Position numbers and translations under genes: made by a program | From: Streptomyces griseus | Lineage (GTDB): Bacteria; Actinomycetota; Actinomycetes; Streptomycetales; Streptomycetaceae | Assembly (NCBI RefSeq): GCF_001715295.1 | Contig: NZ_MDKB01000003.1 | Coordinates: forward strand, 823,954 to 887,953 | Direction: 5' to 3' | DNA: 64,000 bases | Shown here: one piece after another, positions 7,693 through 16,348 of the stretch | Position numbering within the stretch: the first letter of the stretch is position 1 | Layout: the number at the start of each line of letters is the position of its first letter | Notes under the pieces: generated by a model | Seen by the model: the letters and a program-made list of their open reading frames with translations, nothing else | Told to the model about the DNA's origin: nothing | The model's database searches: none

Positions 7693-9216
7693 TCAGCGCC
7701 TTCCCAGAAGCAGCCGGGCCTCGCCGACCGTGATGACGGAACCGGTCACCAGGACCCCGGCACCCGCGTACTCGGCCTCTTCCTCCGCGAGGGTGATGGC
7801 CGCCTCCAGGGCGTCGTCCAGGCGCGGCTCGACCTGTACGCGGTCGTTGCCGAAGACCTCCACGGCGACCGCGGCGAGCGCGTCCACGTCCATCGCGCGG
7901 GCGGTGGAGTTCTGCGTCACGACCACCTCGGCGAAGATCGGTTCGAAGGCTTCCAGCAGCCCCTTGACGTCCTTGTCGCCGCTGGTGCCGACCACCCCCA
8001 CGAGCCGCGAGAAGCTGAACGCCTCGGAGATCCCCTCGGCGGCGGCAGCGGCGCCCGCCGGGTTGTGGGCGGCGTCCAGGACGACGGTCGGGCTCGACCG
8101 GACGACTTCCAGACGGCCCGGTGAGAGCACGGAGAGGAAGGCCTTGCGGACGGATTCGACGTCGAGGCTGCGGGCCTGGTCGGCCCCGATGCCGAAGAAC
8201 GCCTCGACGGCGGCGAGCGCCACCGCCGCGTTGTGCGCCTGGTGGGCACCGTAGAGCGGCAGAAAGATGTCGTCGTACTCGCCACCGAGTCCGCGCAGTG
8301 TCAGCAACTGACCGCCGACCGCGACCTCCCGGGAGACGACGCCGAACTCCATGCCCTCGCGGGCCACGGTGGCATCGACCTCCACGGCCTTCTTCAGCAT
8401 CACCTGAGCGGCGTCGACCGGCTGCTGGGCCAGGATCACCGTCGCCCCCTGCTTGATCACTCCGGCCTTCTCACCCGCGATCTCGGCCGGTGTGGTGCCG
8501 AGGCGGTCGGTGTGGTCCAGCGAGATGGGGGTGACGACGGCGACCGAGCCGTCGATGACGTTCGTCGCGTCCCAGGTGCCGCCCATGCCGACCTCGACGA
8601 CCGCCACGTCGACCGGAGCGTCGGCGAACGCGGCGTACGCCATGCCGGTCAGCACCTCGAAGAACGACAGCCGGTAGGGCTGCTGGGCGTCGACCATCTC
8701 GACGTACGGCTTGATGTCGTCGTACGTCTCGACGAAGCGCTCGGCGTCGATCGGGGCGCCGTCCAGGCTGATCCGCTCGGTGATCGACTGGACGTGCGGG
8801 GAGGTGTAGCGGCCGGTCCGCAGCTCGAAGGCGTTGAGCAGGGCCTCGATCATGCGGGCCGTGCTGGTCTTGCCGTTCGTCCCCGTGATGTGGATCGAGG
8901 GATAGGCGCGCTGCGGCTCACCCAGCACATCCATCAGGGCCGCGATGCGGGTCACGGACGGCTCGAGCTTGGTCTCGCCCCAGCGGCCGGCGAGCTCCTG
9001 CTCCACGGCGCGCAGCGCCCTGTCCGTCTCCGGGTCGGTGGGACGCGCGGGCACCGCGTCGGCCTGGGCCGGGCCCGACTGGGTGCGCAGGGTGCGGCTC
9101 CCGGCCTCGATCACCGCCAGGTCGGGGTCGCGCTGGGTCGCCTCTTCGACGATCTCCTCGAAGGTGTCGTCGGGATCTGACGCGTCGTGCCGGTCTGAAG
9201 GGCGGGGCTCACTCAC
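7693..9216 (-). CDS. folC: Bifunctional dihydrofolate/folylpolyglutamate synthase
   Basis: Adds glutamate to dihydropteroate and to folates, using ATP. 507 residues, with the Mur-ligase fold. The P-loop is HITGTNGKTSTARMIEALL. Other family motifs are ERISLDGAPID, VGMGGTWDATNV (family EVGxGGRxDATN) and the C-terminal domain motif DAAHNPAGA. The first ~75 residues (MSEPRPSDRHDASDPDD onward) are an acidic extension beyond the usual family start, as is common in Streptomyces. It is the first gene of a two-gene unit with the DUF4233 protein and lies downstream of the valS terminator. Confidence 0.95.
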   Translation of the reverse strand: MSEPRPSDRHDASDPDDTFEEIVEEATQRDPDLAVIEAGSRTLRTQSGPAQADAVPARPTDPETDRALRAVEQELAGRWGETKLEPSVTRIAALMDVLGEPQRAYPSIHITGTNGKTSTARMIEALLNAFELRTGRYTSPHVQSITERISLDGAPIDAERFVETYDDIKPYVEMVDAQQPYRLSFFEVLTGMAYAAFADAPVDVAVVEVGMGGTWDATNVIDGSVAVVTPISLDHTDRLGTTPAEIAGEKAGVIKQGATVILAQQPVDAAQVMLKKAVEVDATVAREGMEFGVVSREVAVGGQLLTLRGLGGEYDDIFLPLYGAHQAHNAAVALAAVEAFFGIGADQARSLDVESVRKAFLSVLSPGRLEVVRSSPTVVLDAAHNPAGAAAAAEGISEAFSFSRLVGVVGTSGDKDVKGLLEAFEPIFAEVVVTQNSTARAMDVDALAAVAVEVFGNDRVQVEPRLDDALEAAITLAEEEAEYAGAGVLVTGSVITVGEARLLLGRR

Positions 9217-9331
9217 AGGGCCAGTCTACGGATGGCCGCGGACATCGTGCGCGGCGCCCGGCGTGACGCTCCGGGCGGACGCGGCGGGACCTCGCGGGCG
9301 GCCGTCTCCCTCCGCCTCCCGGGCACGGCGA

Positions 9332-9369
9332 AGCCCCCGCGCTCCCGGTCGGTCGGGCGTGCGGGGGCT
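9332..9369 (-). terminator. Terminator after valS
   Basis: AGCCCCCGC (9332-9340) pairs with GCGGGGGCT (9361-9369), just past the valS stop. It separates valS from folC. Confidence 0.7.
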
Positions 9370-9383
9370 CCGTGGTCAGCTCA

Positions 9384-12005
9384 TCAGGCCTGCGGCAGAT
9401 GCGCCAGCTGGGCGGAGATGCGTGCGATGTCGGCCTCGGCCTTGGAGAGCCGGCCACGGATCTTGTCGACCACCTGGTCCGGCGCCTTGGCGAGGAAGGC
9501 CTCGTTGCCGAGCTTGCCGGTGGCCTGGGCCTTCTCCTTCTCGGCCGCCTCGAGATCCTTGGTCAGGCGCTTGCGCTCCGCCGCGACGTCGATCGTGCCC
9601 GAGAGGTCGAGCGCGACGGTGGCACCGGCGACGGGCAGCGAGGCGGTGGCCTGGAAGCCGTCCCCGGCGGGCTGCAGGCGCAGCAGCTGCCGGATGGCCG
9701 CCTCGTGCGGGGCCAGTGCCGTGCCGCTCAGGGTGAGCGCGGCCGGGACCTTCTGGCCGGGCTGGAGACCCTGGTCGTTACGGAAGCGGCGGACCTCGGT
9801 GACGACCTGCTGGACGAGCTCGATCTCCTTCTCGGCCGCGTCGTCGCGGAAGCCGGAGTCGCCCGGCCACTCGGCGATCACGATCGACTCGCGCCCGGTG
9901 AGCGCGGTCCACAGCGCCTCCGTGACGAACGGGACGATCGGGTGCAGCAGCCGCAACATCACGTCCAGGACCTCGCCGAGGACCCGGCCCGAGACCTCCG
10001 CCGGGCGCCCGCCCGCGAAGAACGTCGTCTTGGACAGCTCGACGTACCAGTCGAAGACCTCGTCCCAGGCGAAGTGGCGCAGCGTCTCGCTGATCTTGGC
10101 GAACTGGTAGTCGTCGTAGAAGGCGTCGACGTCGGCGACCGTCTTGTTGAGGCGGGAGAGGATCCAGCGGTCGGTGACCGACATCTCCTCGACCGGGGGA
10201 AGGGCGCCCTCGATCGTGGCGCCGTTCATCAGGGCGAAGCGGGTGGCGTTCCAGATCTTGTTGGAGAACTTCGCCGAACCCTGCACCCACTCCTCACCGA
10301 TCGGGACGTCGGTGCCCGGGTTGGCACCGCGGGCGAGGGTGAAGCGCAGCGCGTCGGAGCCGTACTTGTCCATCCAGTCCAGCGGGTTGACCACGTTGCC
10401 GAAGGACTTCGACATCTTCTTGCCGTGCTCGTCGCGGACCATGCCGTGCAGGACGATGGTGCCGAACGGCGGGACGCCGTCGTTGACGTACAGGCCGAAC
10501 ATCATCATCCGGGCAACCCAGAAGAAGAGGATGTCGTAGCCGGTGACCAGGACGGAGTTCGGGTAGAACTTCGCGAGGCTGTCGGTCTGTTCGGGCCAGC
10601 CGAGCGTCGAGAACGGCCACAGGCCGGAGGAGAACCAGGTGTCCAGGACGTCGCTGTCCTGGGTCCAGCCCTCACCGGTGGGCGCCTCGTCGTCCGGTCC
10701 GACGCAGACGACCTCACCGTTCGGCCCGTACCAGACGGGGATGCGGTGCCCCCACCAGAGCTGGCGCGAGATCGTCCAGTCGTGGAGGTTGTCGACCCAG
10801 TCGAAGTACCGCTTCTCCATCTCCTGCGGGTGGATCTTGACGCTCCCGTCGCGGACGGCGTCACCGGCCGCCTCGGCGAGCGGGGCGACCTTCACCCACC
10901 ACTGGAGGGAGAGCCGCGGCTCGATGGTCGTCTTGCAACGCGAGCAGTGGCCGACGGAGTGGACGTACGGACGCTTCTCGGCGACGATCCGGCCGTCGGC
11001 GCGGAGCGCGGCGACGATGGCCGAGCGTGCCTCCAGGCGGTCCAGGCCCTCGAAGGGGCCGGGGACGGTGATGACGGCCCGCTCGTCCATGACCGTGAGG
11101 AACGGCAGGTCGTGGCGCCGGCCGATCTCGAAGTCGTTCGGGTCGTGCGCGGGGGTCACCTTGACGGCACCGGTGCCGAACTCGGGGTCGACGTGGTGGT
11201 CGGCGACGACCGGGATCGTTCGGTCGGTGAGGGGCAGCTTGATCTGCTTGCCGACCAGGTGCCGGTAGCGCTCGTCGTCGGGGTGGACGGCGACCGCCGT
11301 GTCACCCAGCATCGTCTCGGCGCGGGTGGTCGCGACGACGATCGTCTCGTCGCCCTCCCCGTACGTCATGGAGACGAGCTCGCCGTCGTCCTCCTGGTAC
11401 TCGACCTCGATGTCGGAGATCGCGGTCAGGCAGCGGGGGCACCAGTTGATGATGCGCTCGGCGCGGTAGATCAGCCCGTCGTCGTACATCTTCTTGAAGA
11501 CGGTCTGGACGGCCTTGGACAGGCCCTCGTCCATGGTGAAGCGTTCACGGGACCAGGCGACGCCCTCGCCGAGGCGGCGCATCTGGCCGGAGATCTGGCC
11601 CCCCGACTCGTTCTTCCACTGCCAGATGCGCTCGACGAAGGCCTCGCGTCCCAGGTCGTGACGGGACTTGCCCTCCTTGGCGAGTTCGCGCTCGACGACG
11701 TTCTGGGTGGCGATGCCCGCGTGGTCCATGCCGGGCTGGTACAGCGCCTCGAAGCCCTGCATGCGCTTACGGCGGACGAGGGCGTCGATCAGGGTGTGCT
11801 CGAAGGCGTGCCCCAGGTGGAGGCTTCCGGTGACGTTCGGCGGCGGGATGACGATGCTGTAGGGCGGCTTGTCGCTGTGCTCGTCGGCTTCGAAGTACCC
11901 GCGTTCTACCCAGCGCTCGTACAGCTTCCCCTCCACCTCGGCCGGCGCGTACTGGGTCGGCAGTTCGGGGTTGCTGGCTGTCTGCTGCTGAGTGTTCTCG
12001 GTCAC
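9384..12005 (-). CDS. valS: Valyl-tRNA synthetase
   Basis: Class I synthetase charging tRNA-Val. 873 residues from the GTG at 12005 (VTENTQQQTASNPELPTQ). An earlier in-frame GTG at 12038 would add 11 residues that do not look like the family. The HIGH motif is in PPPNVTGSLHLGHA and KMSKS in GKKMSKSFGN. Between them is the CP1 editing domain. The C-terminus is the ValS coiled-coil arm (AAERKRLTKDLEAAEKEKAQ). No ribosome-binding site is visible at either start. It is transcribed divergently from the membrane protein gene at 12143. I found no T-box leader. Confidence 0.97.
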   Translation of the reverse strand: MTENTQQQTASNPELPTQYAPAEVEGKLYERWVERGYFEADEHSDKPPYSIVIPPPNVTGSLHLGHAFEHTLIDALVRRKRMQGFEALYQPGMDHAGIATQNVVERELAKEGKSRHDLGREAFVERIWQWKNESGGQISGQMRRLGEGVAWSRERFTMDEGLSKAVQTVFKKMYDDGLIYRAERIINWCPRCLTAISDIEVEYQEDDGELVSMTYGEGDETIVVATTRAETMLGDTAVAVHPDDERYRHLVGKQIKLPLTDRTIPVVADHHVDPEFGTGAVKVTPAHDPNDFEIGRRHDLPFLTVMDERAVITVPGPFEGLDRLEARSAIVAALRADGRIVAEKRPYVHSVGHCSRCKTTIEPRLSLQWWVKVAPLAEAAGDAVRDGSVKIHPQEMEKRYFDWVDNLHDWTISRQLWWGHRIPVWYGPNGEVVCVGPDDEAPTGEGWTQDSDVLDTWFSSGLWPFSTLGWPEQTDSLAKFYPNSVLVTGYDILFFWVARMMMFGLYVNDGVPPFGTIVLHGMVRDEHGKKMSKSFGNVVNPLDWMDKYGSDALRFTLARGANPGTDVPIGEEWVQGSAKFSNKIWNATRFALMNGATIEGALPPVEEMSVTDRWILSRLNKTVADVDAFYDDYQFAKISETLRHFAWDEVFDWYVELSKTTFFAGGRPAEVSGRVLGEVLDVMLRLLHPIVPFVTEALWTALTGRESIVIAEWPGDSGFRDDAAEKEIELVQQVVTEVRRFRNDQGLQPGQKVPAALTLSGTALAPHEAAIRQLLRLQPAGDGFQATASLPVAGATVALDLSGTIDVAAERKRLTKDLEAAEKEKAQATGKLGNEAFLAKAPDQVVDKIRGRLSKAEADIARISAQLAHLPQA

Positions 12006-12036
12006 GGGGGACAGTTTAGGGCCGTCACAGTCCTGC

Positions 12037-12057
12037 ACTGAAACAGGATTGTTCAGT
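12037..12057. repeat. Inverted repeat in the valS / 12143 divergent promoter region
   Basis: ACTGAAACA (12037-12045) faces TGTTCAGT (12050-12057), an 8-bp inverted repeat with one bulged base, in the relatively AT-rich spacer. A second one, CGGAACGC-ATAA-GCATTCCG (12109-12128, one mismatch), overlaps the start of the ribosome-binding site of the downstream gene. Either may be an operator or a leader hairpin. Confidence 0.3.
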
Positions 12058-12142
12058 AACGGTGTGAGCTGCGATGCCCCATGTCAGCGCTCCGTCCGTC
12101 AGGATGTTCGGAACGCATAAGCATTCCGGAGGGGACAGCGCG

Positions 12143-13168
12143 ATGAGTTACAACCAGCCGGGCCCGTACGGCGGGCAGCCGCCGCAGGGCCAGCCCGGAC
12201 CGTACGGACAGCAGCCGGGCCCCTACGGCGGACCGCCGCAGGGCCAGCCGCAGGGCCAGCCGCAGGGCCAGCCCGGCTACGGCTACCCGCAGCAGGCCCC
12301 CCAGGGCGTCCCGCCGCAGCAGCAGCCCCCGCAGCCGGGTTACGGCTACCCGCAGCAGGGCCAGCAGCAGCCGGGCCCGTACGGCCAGCAGCCGCCGACG
12401 CCGCCGTACGGCCAGCAGCCCGCGTACGGCGGTCAGCAGCCGTACGGCATGCCTCCGCAGCCGGGCGCCCCGAAGAAGAAGACCGGGCTCATCATCGGCG
12501 CGGCCGTCGTGGCGCTCGCCGTGATCGCGGGCGGCGTGTACTTCCTCACCTCGGGCGGTTCCGGCAACAGCGACGTCGCGGACTCCACCAAGGGGTACAA
12601 GCTGACGCCGGCGGCCTCGGTGGACGCCTACAAGCAGGACACGTCGGAGCAGAAGCCCTCGGGTCCGCTCACGGGCAAGGAGAAGTCCGAGTCGGAGGCC
12701 ATGGGGGTCAAGAACCCCAGCCAGGCGAGCGCCCAGTACGTGAGCGGCGACATGCAGAAGAACCCGCTCACGGCGAAGTTGCTCATGCTCTACGGGGCCT
12801 GGGGCCAGATCGACGACCCCGACAAGGTCATCGACGCCTTCTTCAAGAGCGCCGAGAAGGAGACCATGAAGGACGAGGACACGAAGGGCTCGCTCGTGGG
12901 CAGCCCGGAGAAGGTCACTCCGAACGGTTTCAAGGGTGCGCTGATGAAGTGCCAGAACATGAAAATCGTCAACGAGAAGGGCGACGGCTCGGTCCAGAAC
13001 GGCCCCAAGGACATGACCATGCCGGTGTGTGTCTGGGCCGACTACAGCACGGTCGCCGCCGTCGTCGGATTCGACATCGGTGGGGCCATGACGAACAAGC
13101 CGATGCCCCAGAGCGAGGTGGCTGACCTCGCCGCCAAGCTCTACAACACCTCCCGCACCAAGGTCTGA
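12143..13168 (+). CDS. Pro/Gln/Gly-rich single-pass membrane protein of unknown function
   Basis: 341 residues. Residues 1-110 are cytoplasmic low complexity, built from variants of QPGPYG, QPQG and GYGYPQQ. A KKK cluster at 111-113 precedes one membrane helix (about 115-136, LIIGAAVVALAVIAGGVYFL). The extracellular part (140-341) is Lys/Asp-rich and contains two Cys (in LMKCQNM and MPVCVWADYS) that may form a disulfide. Three perfect or near-perfect 12-bp units at 12239-12274 encode QGQP repeats. The start ATG is set by GGAGG 10 bp upstream. This layout is common in Streptomyces, often annotated as a membrane or flagellar-basal-body-like protein. I cannot assign a function. Confidence 0.85.
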   Translation: MSYNQPGPYGGQPPQGQPGPYGQQPGPYGGPPQGQPQGQPQGQPGYGYPQQAPQGVPPQQQPPQPGYGYPQQGQQQPGPYGQQPPTPPYGQQPAYGGQQPYGMPPQPGAPKKKTGLIIGAAVVALAVIAGGVYFLTSGGSGNSDVADSTKGYKLTPAASVDAYKQDTSEQKPSGPLTGKEKSESEAMGVKNPSQASAQYVSGDMQKNPLTAKLLMLYGAWGQIDDPDKVIDAFFKSAEKETMKDEDTKGSLVGSPEKVTPNGFKGALMKCQNMKIVNEKGDGSVQNGPKDMTMPVCVWADYSTVAAVVGFDIGGAMTNKPMPQSEVADLAAKLYNTSRTKV

Positions 13169-13181
13169 CCCCGCACAGCAG

Positions 13182-13217
13182 CGAAGGGGCGCCCGGCTTC
13201 GGCCGGGCGCCCCTTCG
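13182..13217. terminator. Bidirectional terminator, 16-bp stem with TTCG loop
   Basis: 13182-13197 is perfectly complementary to 13202-13217 and closes on TTCG. It lies between the convergent membrane protein gene and clpX, so it can serve both strands. Confidence 0.9.
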
Positions 13218-13237
13218 GCGTCTGCGGTGTGTTGCCG

Positions 13238-14533
13238 CTACGCGGACTTCTCGTGGCGGCCGCCGTCGTTCTTGCCGATCGTGCGCGGCTCGCGCGGGAC
13301 CAGCGTCGGGTTGACGTTGTCGCGGACCACGTCCGGGGTGATGACCACGCGGGCCACGTCCTTGCGGGACGGGACCTCGTACATCACTGACTGGAGGACT
13401 TCCTCCATGATGGCCCGCAGACCGCGTGCGCCGGTCTGGCGCAGGATCGCCTGGTCCGCGATGGCCTCCAGCGCCTCGCGCTCGAAGTCCAGCTCCACGC
13501 CGTCGAGTTCGAACAGCCTTTGGTACTGCTTCACCAGGGCGTTGCGCGGCTCGACCAGGATCTGGAGCAGCGCCTCGCGGTCCAGGTTGTGGACCGAGGT
13601 CAGTACGGGGAGGCGGCCGATGAACTCGGGGATCATCCCGAACTTCACCAGGTCCTCCGGCATGACCTCCTGGAACTGGTCGCTCGCCTGGATCTCCAGC
13701 TTGGACCGGATCGTCGCGCCGAAACCGATGCCCTTCGCGCCGGCCCGCGACTCGATGATCTTCTCCAGGCCCGAGAAGGCGCCGCCCACGATGAACAGGA
13801 CGTTCGTCGTGTCGATCTGGATGAACTCCTGGTGCGGGTGCTTCCGTCCGCCCTGAGGCGGCACGGAGGCGGTGGTGCCCTCCAGGATCTTCAGCAGGGC
13901 CTGCTGGACGCCCTCGCCGGAGACATCGCGGGTGATCGACGGGTTCTCGCTCTTGCGGGCGACCTTGTCGATCTCGTCGATGTAGATGATCCCGGTCTCG
14001 GCCTTCTTGACGTCGTAGTCCGCGGCCTGGATCAGCTTGAGCAGGATGTTCTCGACGTCTTCGCCGACGTACCCGGCCTCCGTCAGCGCCGTCGCGTCGG
14101 CGATGGCGAACGGGACGTTGAGCATGCGGGCCAGCGTCTGCGCCAGGAGCGTCTTGCCCGAGCCCGTCGGGCCGAGCAGCAGGATGTTGGACTTGGCGAG
14201 CTCGATCGCGTCGTCGCGACCGCCGCCGCCGTTCTCCCCCGCCTGGACCCGCTTGTAGTGGTTGTACACAGCGACCGAGAGGGCCTTCTTCGCGGGCTCC
14301 TGCCCGACGACGTACCCCTCGAGGAACTCGTAGATCTCGCGCGGCTTGGGGAGTTCCTCCCACCGCACCTCGGAGGTCTCGGCGAGCTCCTCCTCGATGA
14401 TCTCGTTGCAGAGATCGATGCACTCGTCGCAGATGTACACACCGGGTCCCGCGATGAGCTTCTTCACCTGCTTCTGGCTCTTTCCGCAGAACGAGCACTT
14501 GAGCAGGTCGCCGCCATCACCGATGCGTGCCAC
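13238..14533 (-). CDS. clpX: ATP-dependent Clp protease ATP-binding subunit ClpX
   Basis: AAA+ unfoldase that feeds substrates to ClpP1P2. 431 residues from the GTG at 14533, which AAGGGG precedes. The N-terminal C4 zinc domain (CSFCGKSQ and CDECIDLC, residues 13-40) recognises substrates and adaptors. Walker A is GPTGSGKT, Walker B is YIDEID, the pore loop is in GYVGEDVE, and the IGF loop that docks on ClpP is in KGIGFGATIRSK. It lies 157 bp downstream of clpP2, far enough for its own promoter. Confidence 0.98.
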   Translation of the reverse strand: MARIGDGGDLLKCSFCGKSQKQVKKLIAGPGVYICDECIDLCNEIIEEELAETSEVRWEELPKPREIYEFLEGYVVGQEPAKKALSVAVYNHYKRVQAGENGGGGRDDAIELAKSNILLLGPTGSGKTLLAQTLARMLNVPFAIADATALTEAGYVGEDVENILLKLIQAADYDVKKAETGIIYIDEIDKVARKSENPSITRDVSGEGVQQALLKILEGTTASVPPQGGRKHPHQEFIQIDTTNVLFIVGGAFSGLEKIIESRAGAKGIGFGATIRSKLEIQASDQFQEVMPEDLVKFGMIPEFIGRLPVLTSVHNLDREALLQILVEPRNALVKQYQRLFELDGVELDFEREALEAIADQAILRQTGARGLRAIMEEVLQSVMYEVPSRKDVARVVITPDVVRDNVNPTLVPREPRTIGKNDGGRHEKSA

Positions 14534-14690
14534 GAGGTGCTTCCCCTTCGCCTGGGAGCAGCCTGGTTCAGCGGCTCCTGGTGCCTCTATCCGACGGTAC
14601 CTTGCCTGACCCCCCGTTCGGGCCCCCCTTGGCACGGTTCACACGGCCGGGGCCGTGCGAACGGAATGTGCCAAGGGGAAAAGACCGACG

Positions 14691-15389
14691 TCAGACGGAC
14701 GCGCCGGCTGTGGTCTTGCGGGTGGAGACGATCTGGTCCACCAGACCGTACTCGAGAGCGTCCTCCGCGGTAAGGATCTTGTCCCGCTCGATGTCCTCGC
14801 TGATCTTCTCCAGCGAGGTGGTGGAGTGCTTGGCCAGCATCTCCTCGAGCTGGGTGCGCATCCGCAGGATCTCGTTGGCCGCGATCTCCAGGTCGGAGAG
14901 CTGCTCACGGCCCGTCTGCGAGGACGGCTGGTGGATGAGCACCCGGGCGTGCGGGAGCGCCATGCGCTTGCCCGGCGTGCCCGCGGCGAGCAGGACGGCG
15001 GCGGCGGAGGCCGCCTGGCCCATGCAGACCGTCTGGATGTCCGGCTTCACGAACTGCATCGTGTCGTAGATCGCGGTGAGCGCGGTGAACGAGCCGCCGG
15101 GGCTGTTGATGTAGATCGAGATGTCGCGGTCCGGGTCCATCGACTCCAGGCACAGCAGCTGCGCCATCACGTCGTTGGCCGAGGCGTCATCGATCTGCAC
15201 ACCGAGGAAGATCACGCGCTCCTCGAAGAGCTTCGCATACGGGTCGTACTCGCGCACGCCCTGCGAGGTGCGCTCCACGAAGCGCGGGACGACGTAGCGG
15301 TTGTCCACCTGCGGGCCGGTGTAGAGGCCGCTCGCGGAGGCGCCGGGGAAGTTGTTCATATGGGTGTTCACCATCCTGGTGGCGTTCAT
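14691..15389 (-). CDS. clpP2: ATP-dependent Clp protease proteolytic subunit ClpP2
   Basis: Serine peptidase subunit that forms a mixed tetradecamer with ClpP1. 232 residues as drawn. The catalytic Ser is in GQAASAAA (about residue 128) and the His in LIHQPSS (about 153). The N-terminal ~30 residues (MNATRMVNTHMNNFPG onward) are a propeptide-like extension expected to be removed. In-frame ATGs at 15374 and 15359 are alternative starts; no ribosome-binding site separates them clearly. It follows clpP1 by 76 bp in one operon. In Streptomyces ClpP1 processes ClpP2, which is family knowledge. Confidence 0.95.
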   Translation of the reverse strand: MNATRMVNTHMNNFPGASASGLYTGPQVDNRYVVPRFVERTSQGVREYDPYAKLFEERVIFLGVQIDDASANDVMAQLLCLESMDPDRDISIYINSPGGSFTALTAIYDTMQFVKPDIQTVCMGQAASAAAVLLAAGTPGKRMALPHARVLIHQPSSQTGREQLSDLEIAANEILRMRTQLEEMLAKHSTTSLEKISEDIERDKILTAEDALEYGLVDQIVSTRKTTAGASV

Positions 15390-15465
15390 GTGGGCTGGGG
15401 GGCTGCTCGGCGTACGAGTGGCGTACGAGAGGTCTGCGGGGGCGCGAGGTCCGGAGGAGGCCGGA

Positions 15466-16083
15466 TCAGGCGCCGGTGCCGCCGCCGCCCGGGATGCCCG
15501 ACGCGAACGTGATGATCTCGTCGATGAGGCCGTACTCCTTGGCCTCGTCCGCGGTGTACCAGCGGTCGCGGTCGCCGTCGCGGATGATCGTCTCCACGGT
15601 CTGGCCGGAGTGGTGGGCGGTGATCTCCGCCATCCGCTTCTTCGTGCGGAGGAGGTACTCGGCCTGGATCTTGATGTCCGAGGCGGTGCCGCCGATGCCG
15701 GCCGAGCCCTGGTGCATGAGGATGTCGGTGTTCGGGAGCGCGAAGCGCTTGCCCGCCGTACCGCCGGTGAGCAGGAACTGGCCCATGGAGGCCGCCATGC
15801 CCATGCCGATGGTGACCACGTCGTTCGGGATGTACTGCATGGTGTCGTAGACCGCCATGCCGGCCGTCACCGAACCGCCGGGGCTGTTGATGTAGAGGTA
15901 GATGTCCTTGTCGGGGTCGGCGGCAAGGAGCAGGAGCTGTGCGGTGATCTTGTTGGCGATGTCATCGTCGACCTGCTGACCGAGGAAGATGATGCGCTCG
16001 CCGAGCAGTCGGCTGTAGACCTGGTCACCGAGGCCTCCACCGAGGGACGGCTCTCCGGCGGCGTAGGGCATCAGATTCGTCAC
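15466..16083 (-). CDS. clpP1: ATP-dependent Clp protease proteolytic subunit ClpP1
   Basis: Core ClpP subunit, 205 residues. The catalytic triad is Ser99 (GMAASMG), His124 (LMHQGSAG) and probably Asp173 (RDGDRDRWY). The GTG start at 16083 is preceded by AGGTGG at good spacing; the ATG at 16071 is an alternative. It heads the clpP1-clpP2 operon. The upstream 180 bp carry a ClgR-type box and a SigR-like promoter (see those entries), consistent with stress control of Clp in Streptomyces. Confidence 0.97.
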   Translation of the reverse strand: MTNLMPYAAGEPSLGGGLGDQVYSRLLGERIIFLGQQVDDDIANKITAQLLLLAADPDKDIYLYINSPGGSVTAGMAVYDTMQYIPNDVVTIGMGMAASMGQFLLTGGTAGKRFALPNTDILMHQGSAGIGGTASDIKIQAEYLLRTKKRMAEITAHHSGQTVETIIRDGDRDRWYTADEAKEYGLIDEIITFASGIPGGGGTGA

Positions 16084-16177
16084 GTATCCACCTGCTCGTC
16101 TCTGACGGCTCCGGCCGTCTCAGCGTCTTCGTACCGGGTGGGCCGGGACTACCCGACCCTTCCTCTTCATGGACCCT

Positions 16178-16204
16178 AACGCGCAGGTGGGACAACGCCA
16201 TCCC
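16178..16204 (-). promoter_or_regulatory. SigR-like promoter of clpP1P2
   Basis: On the minus strand GGGAT (16204-16200) and GTT (16180-16178) are separated by 19 bp. The sigma-R consensus is GGAAT-N18/19-GTT, so the -35 has one mismatch. Clp genes belong to the known thiol-stress (SigR) regulon of Streptomyces, which supports the call. Transcription would start about 90 bp upstream of the clpP1 GTG. Confidence 0.5.
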
Positions 16205-16216
16205 GGTTCCCCAACT

Positions 16217-16233
16217 GTTCGCTGGGAGCGCAA
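16217..16233 (-). promoter_or_regulatory. ClgR-type activator box upstream of clpP1
   Basis: GTTCGC-TGGGA-GCGCAA on the plus strand. It matches the ClgR motif as I recall it (GTTCGC-N5-GCG) exactly in its core. It is centred about 50 bp upstream of the start inferred from the SigR-like promoter, a usual activator position. Confidence 0.6.
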
Positions 16234-16280
16234 GGTCGGCAGTCCGCACAAGGGTCCCGGGGGTGCGGGGGCCGATATGC

Positions 16281-16317
16281 CGACGGGCTCCGGACGTGGT
16301 ACGTCCGGAGCCCGTCG
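16281..16317 (-). terminator. Terminator after tig, 17-bp stem
   Basis: 16281-16297 is perfectly complementary to 16301-16317 with a 3-nt loop. It lies 32 bp past the tig stop and upstream of the clpP1 control region. Confidence 0.88.
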
Positions 16318-16348
16318 GTGCGATCGGGCGGGCCGATCGGTGCGAGGC

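Noticed and set aside
12006..12142. A T-box riboswitch for valS.
   Set aside because: No specifier loop or T-box sequence, and the space is too short and divergent.
16173..16195. A housekeeping promoter for clpP1 (TTGTCC and TAGGGT).
   Set aside because: The two elements are only 11 bp apart; the SigR-like pair fits better.
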